Source: JBMNKL01 sp050261495
Lineage (GTDB): Bacteria > Bacillota > Clostridia > Acetivibrionales > DTU013
Reading direction: 5' to 3'
Assembly (NCBI GenBank): GCA_050261495.1
Contig: JBLNDI010000066.1
Coordinates: forward strand, 1-15,695
Length of the DNA stretch: 15,695 nucleotides
In this document: piece after piece, positions 13,765-15,695 of the stretch
How positions within the stretch are numbered: the stretch's first letter is position 1
Layout of the letters: each line of letters starts with the position of its first letter
Position numbers and translations under genes: made by a program
The notes under the pieces: model-generated
Told to the model about the DNA's origin: nothing
The model's database searches: none
Seen by the model: only the letters and a program-made list of their open reading frames with translations

Positions 13765-14634
13765 GTGAGAAAATTTATTGTGTCAATACTAACAGTATTG
13801 GCAATTGTGACGAGCGCAGCATCCGCTGTCGTTGCCGTCTCTAGTGCCGCAGGCGACGTTGCTGTTGCCCAGGCTGCCGGCGCCAATGCCGCGGTGGTTG
13901 CCAATGTCCCCACGTTTGACACCGCAAAGCTTGGAAACGGCGTTATAATGATAGGCTGTAGCGTAAACTCCGGCAAAAAGCTGAAAGTAATGATTGAGAA
14001 GAGCGGGAAGAAGGTCACTTACGATCTCAGGAACGACGGGACGAGGGAAAGCTTTCCGCTGCAGTTCGGCGACGGCGTATACAAGGTAAGCGTGCTTGAA
14101 AATATAGAAGATACCAAGTACAAGTACCTGGCGACAAAAAATATCACGCTTGACCTGGATGACGACAATAAAGTATACCTTGAGTCTGTCCAAAATATCA
14201 GGTGGAATTGCGACATGTACGCCATAAAAAAGGCTGCCGAGCTGACCATGGGACTTAAAACGGACGCGGAAAAAATCAAAGCAATATACAATTTCGTAAT
14301 CAGCAACATTTCTTATGACAAGGACAAGCTTTCAAAGCTCAGCAGCAATTACGTGCCTGATATTGAAAACACGATTGCGACCGGAAAAGGCATTTGCTAC
14401 GATTATTCGTCCTTGCTGGCGGCCATGCTTCGCAGCCAGGGGATACCGGCAAAGCTGGTGAAGGGCTATTCCGCTTTTGTGGACGGTTACCATGCCTGGA
14501 ACGAAATCTACGACAGCGCCACCGGCAAATGGATAACGGTAGATACTACATACGACGCCGGGATGAAATCAGCCGGGCGCAAATTCGCAATGGAGAAGAA
14601 CCCCAAGGATTTCACAAAAGTATATGAATATTAA
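13765..14634 (+). CDS. Secreted transglutaminase-like domain protein
   Basis: Predicted exported protein of 289 aa. The N-terminus (VRKFIVSILTVLAIV, then Ala-rich to about residue 40) is a signal peptide, with possible cleavage after AQA or ASA. A transglutaminase-like core occupies about 150-265, with the papain-type triad Cys211 (GKGICYDYSSLLAAMLRSQGIPA), His243 (YHAWNEIY) and Asp260 (WITVDTTYD). Such domains act as peptidases, amidases or crosslinkers; the target is unknown. The GTG at 13765 is 8 nt from GGGGAG; an overlapping TTG at 13762 would add one residue. Residues 50-145 are an unrecognised, probably beta-rich, N-terminal domain. Two c-di-GMP riboswitches upstream suggest a role in surface, motility or biofilm transitions. 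Confidence 0.85.
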   Translation: MRKFIVSILTVLAIVTSAASAVVAVSSAAGDVAVAQAAGANAAVVANVPTFDTAKLGNGVIMIGCSVNSGKKLKVMIEKSGKKVTYDLRNDGTRESFPLQFGDGVYKVSVLENIEDTKYKYLATKNITLDLDDDNKVYLESVQNIRWNCDMYAIKKAAELTMGLKTDAEKIKAIYNFVISNISYDKDKLSKLSSNYVPDIENTIATGKGICYDYSSLLAAMLRSQGIPAKLVKGYSAFVDGYHAWNEIYDSATGKWITVDTTYDAGMKSAGRKFAMEKNPKDFTKVYEY

Positions 14635-14657
14635 TGGTTTAGCAAGTGTGGATATGC

Positions 14658-14705
14658 AAGAGGTCTACCGGATGCGCCTGCATTCAAGGTAGTACCTCTT
14701 TTCTT
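14658..14705 (+). terminator. Intrinsic terminator of the transglutaminase-like gene
   Basis: AAGAGGT (14658-14664) and CTACC (14665-14669) pair with GGTAG (14688-14692) and ACCTCTT (14694-14700) with one bulged T; an inner ATGC/GCAT hairpin caps it, and TTTTCTT completes the tail. It starts 24 nt after the stop codon at 14634. Most of it lies inside the last codons of the convergent DUF1015 gene, whose stop is at 14665-14667. On the other strand the tail is poor in T, so it acts mainly rightward. Confidence 0.82.
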
Positions 14706-15695
14706 CTGCCTCGCCCATCGAGAAAGTCTTCCTGGGCAGCACACCGTCAGATATAACGGTTTTGAACAAATCATATTTGCTCATGACGGGCATGTAAAAG
14801 CCTATGCAGCCTTTTTTTGAACCGAGCCCGGTTACGGCTTCGTCTCCGTGAATATAGTCTATTTCCATTTCCGCAACGCTCTTGACCAGTTCGTCCAGGA
14901 CAGCCTGCAGCGTACCGGCTTCAAGGCTGCTTGCCGGGTTGTTTACCGTAAGGAGGCCGTAAGCGCCTTCGAGAATAAAAGGTATATTATGGCAGTTGCC
15001 GCGGCAGGATGCGGATTTTTCATTTGCCGAGGCTGTAAAAAACGGTTGCAAGGATTCTCTTGATTCAAACAGGCGGGTTTCGGCATTCAGCCCGACTCTC
15101 TGGGCGGCATTTTTCAGTTGACCAAGCGCCGTCTCGCCGTCAATGCCGAACAATATCCTGTGAATCGGTTCAAATACCAGGCCGTCGTCGTGAACATTCA
15201 TCACTTCGACAAGGGCATACCTTGCCGGATGCTGTGAAGCGGCGCCGCAAGCTTTGATGTTTTCCCAGTGGGCCTTTGCCGCCGCAAGTGAATGATTGCC
15301 GTCACCCACGGCAAAGAGCAGCGTGCCGGGAGGGATGTCCCCTGCTATTGGAGAAGCTGCCCCAGCCAGCCTGGCAAGAGCTTCGGCCACCATGGAAAAA
15401 CTCTCGTTGTCGTCCACCCTCCAGCCCTTGATGTGACCGCCTCTCATCATCAGGTCAAAATCATAGAGCTTTTCATACAGGCCAACCTTTTCGTACAGGG
15501 GCTCAATCACGGTTTTTCCCGGATCATCTATCAAAAGCATTATGTGCGGCAGTTCAACAAGGGCGTTCTCGCGGATTTTCACTCTTGGCGGGATACGGTC
15601 GAGAACCGTTTCCTCGGTCGCCCTGATCAGCGCGCTGGAACCTTTCCTGTAATCGTAGCGCTCCAGATCGATTGCCAGTATCAGCCCTTTCCTGG
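14665..15695 (-). CDS. DUF1015 family protein (5' end outside the window)
   Basis: A reading frame on the reverse strand runs from the stop at 14665 to the window edge, at least 342 codons. The GTG at 15582 is not the true start: in-frame codons upstream read GLILAIDLERYDYRKGS and ATEETVLDRIPPRVKI, which match the DUF1015 (PF06245) pattern. Other features are AVGDGNHSLAAAKAHWE (compare the family's DGNH/DGHH motif), EPIHRILFG, IDYIHGDE, GFYMPVMSKYDLF and the GEAEEKRYYLECRRI ending. The family is usually somewhat above 400 aa, so roughly 70-90 residues are missing. Biochemical function is not established. From memory, DUF1015 genes often neighbour serA, as here, hinting at a link to serine or amino-acid metabolism. 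Confidence 0.87.
   Translation of the reverse strand, partial: RKGLILAIDLERYDYRKGSSALIRATEETVLDRIPPRVKIRENALVELPHIMLLIDDPGKTVIEPLYEKVGLYEKLYDFDLMMRGGHIKGWRVDDNESFSMVAEALARLAGAASPIAGDIPPGTLLFAVGDGNHSLAAAKAHWENIKACGAASQHPARYALVEVMNVHDDGLVFEPIHRILFGIDGETALGQLKNAAQRVGLNAETRLFESRESLQPFFTASANEKSASCRGNCHNIPFILEGAYGLLTVNNPASSLEAGTLQAVLDELVKSVAEMEIDYIHGDEAVTGLGSKKGCIGFYMPVMSKYDLFKTVISDGVLPRKTFSMGEAEEKRYYLECRRIR

Noticed and set aside
15580..15582. GTG at 15582 as the start of the DUF1015 gene
   Set aside because: In-frame codons upstream to the window edge encode conserved DUF1015 sequence, so the gene is truncated by the window and does not start here.

Overview
The window looks like the chromosome of an anaerobic, low-to-mid GC Firmicute of class Clostridia. 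This is inferred from strong AGGAGG-type ribosome binding sites, TTGACA/TATAAT promoters, the density of cis-regulatory RNAs (ZTP, glycine and tandem c-di-GMP-I riboswitches) and the gene families present. No rRNA, tRNA, CRISPR array, phage gene or transposase gene was seen.

Region 1 (1-2966, + strand) is the 3' part of a purine operon: purM, purN, purD. In the usual Firmicutes order purH lies between purN and purD; here only 43 nt separate them. Region 2 (2967-3305) is non-coding. It holds a GGGACAGG inverted repeat and a 249-bp element bounded by near-perfect 29-bp inverted repeats, which is MITE-like and/or a branched RNA. Region 3 (3306-5489, - strand) supplies the missing purine steps as two separate genes: a stand-alone AICAR transformylase followed by a PurO-type IMP cyclohydrolase. 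A ZTP riboswitch with an overlapping terminator precedes them. Purine synthesis is therefore completed by a convergently oriented unit that senses its own stalled intermediate (ZMP/ZTP).

Region 4 (5675-10182, + strand) runs nadD-yqeK-lysA-acyl-CoA synthetase: NAD biosynthesis, Ap4A hydrolysis, lysine/diaminopimelate biosynthesis and fatty-acid activation. Region 5 (10191-13281) is a serine-biosynthesis unit. A consensus promoter drives a leader with one glycine riboswitch aptamer, a hairpin with a U-rich tail, and a second, unassigned, highly structured RNA domain ending at the ribosome binding site. It is followed by a class V aminotransferase (probable serine-pathway transaminase) and serA.

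Region 6 (13377-14705) is a secreted transglutaminase-like protein under two tandem c-di-GMP-I (GEMM) riboswitches, ending in a strong terminator that overlaps the 3' end of the next, convergent gene. That gene (14665 to the window edge, - strand) is a 5'-truncated DUF1015 protein.

The enzymes themselves are ordinary. The interest lies in the regulatory RNAs, the split purH arrangement, the inverted-repeat element and the unassigned leader before the aminotransferase.
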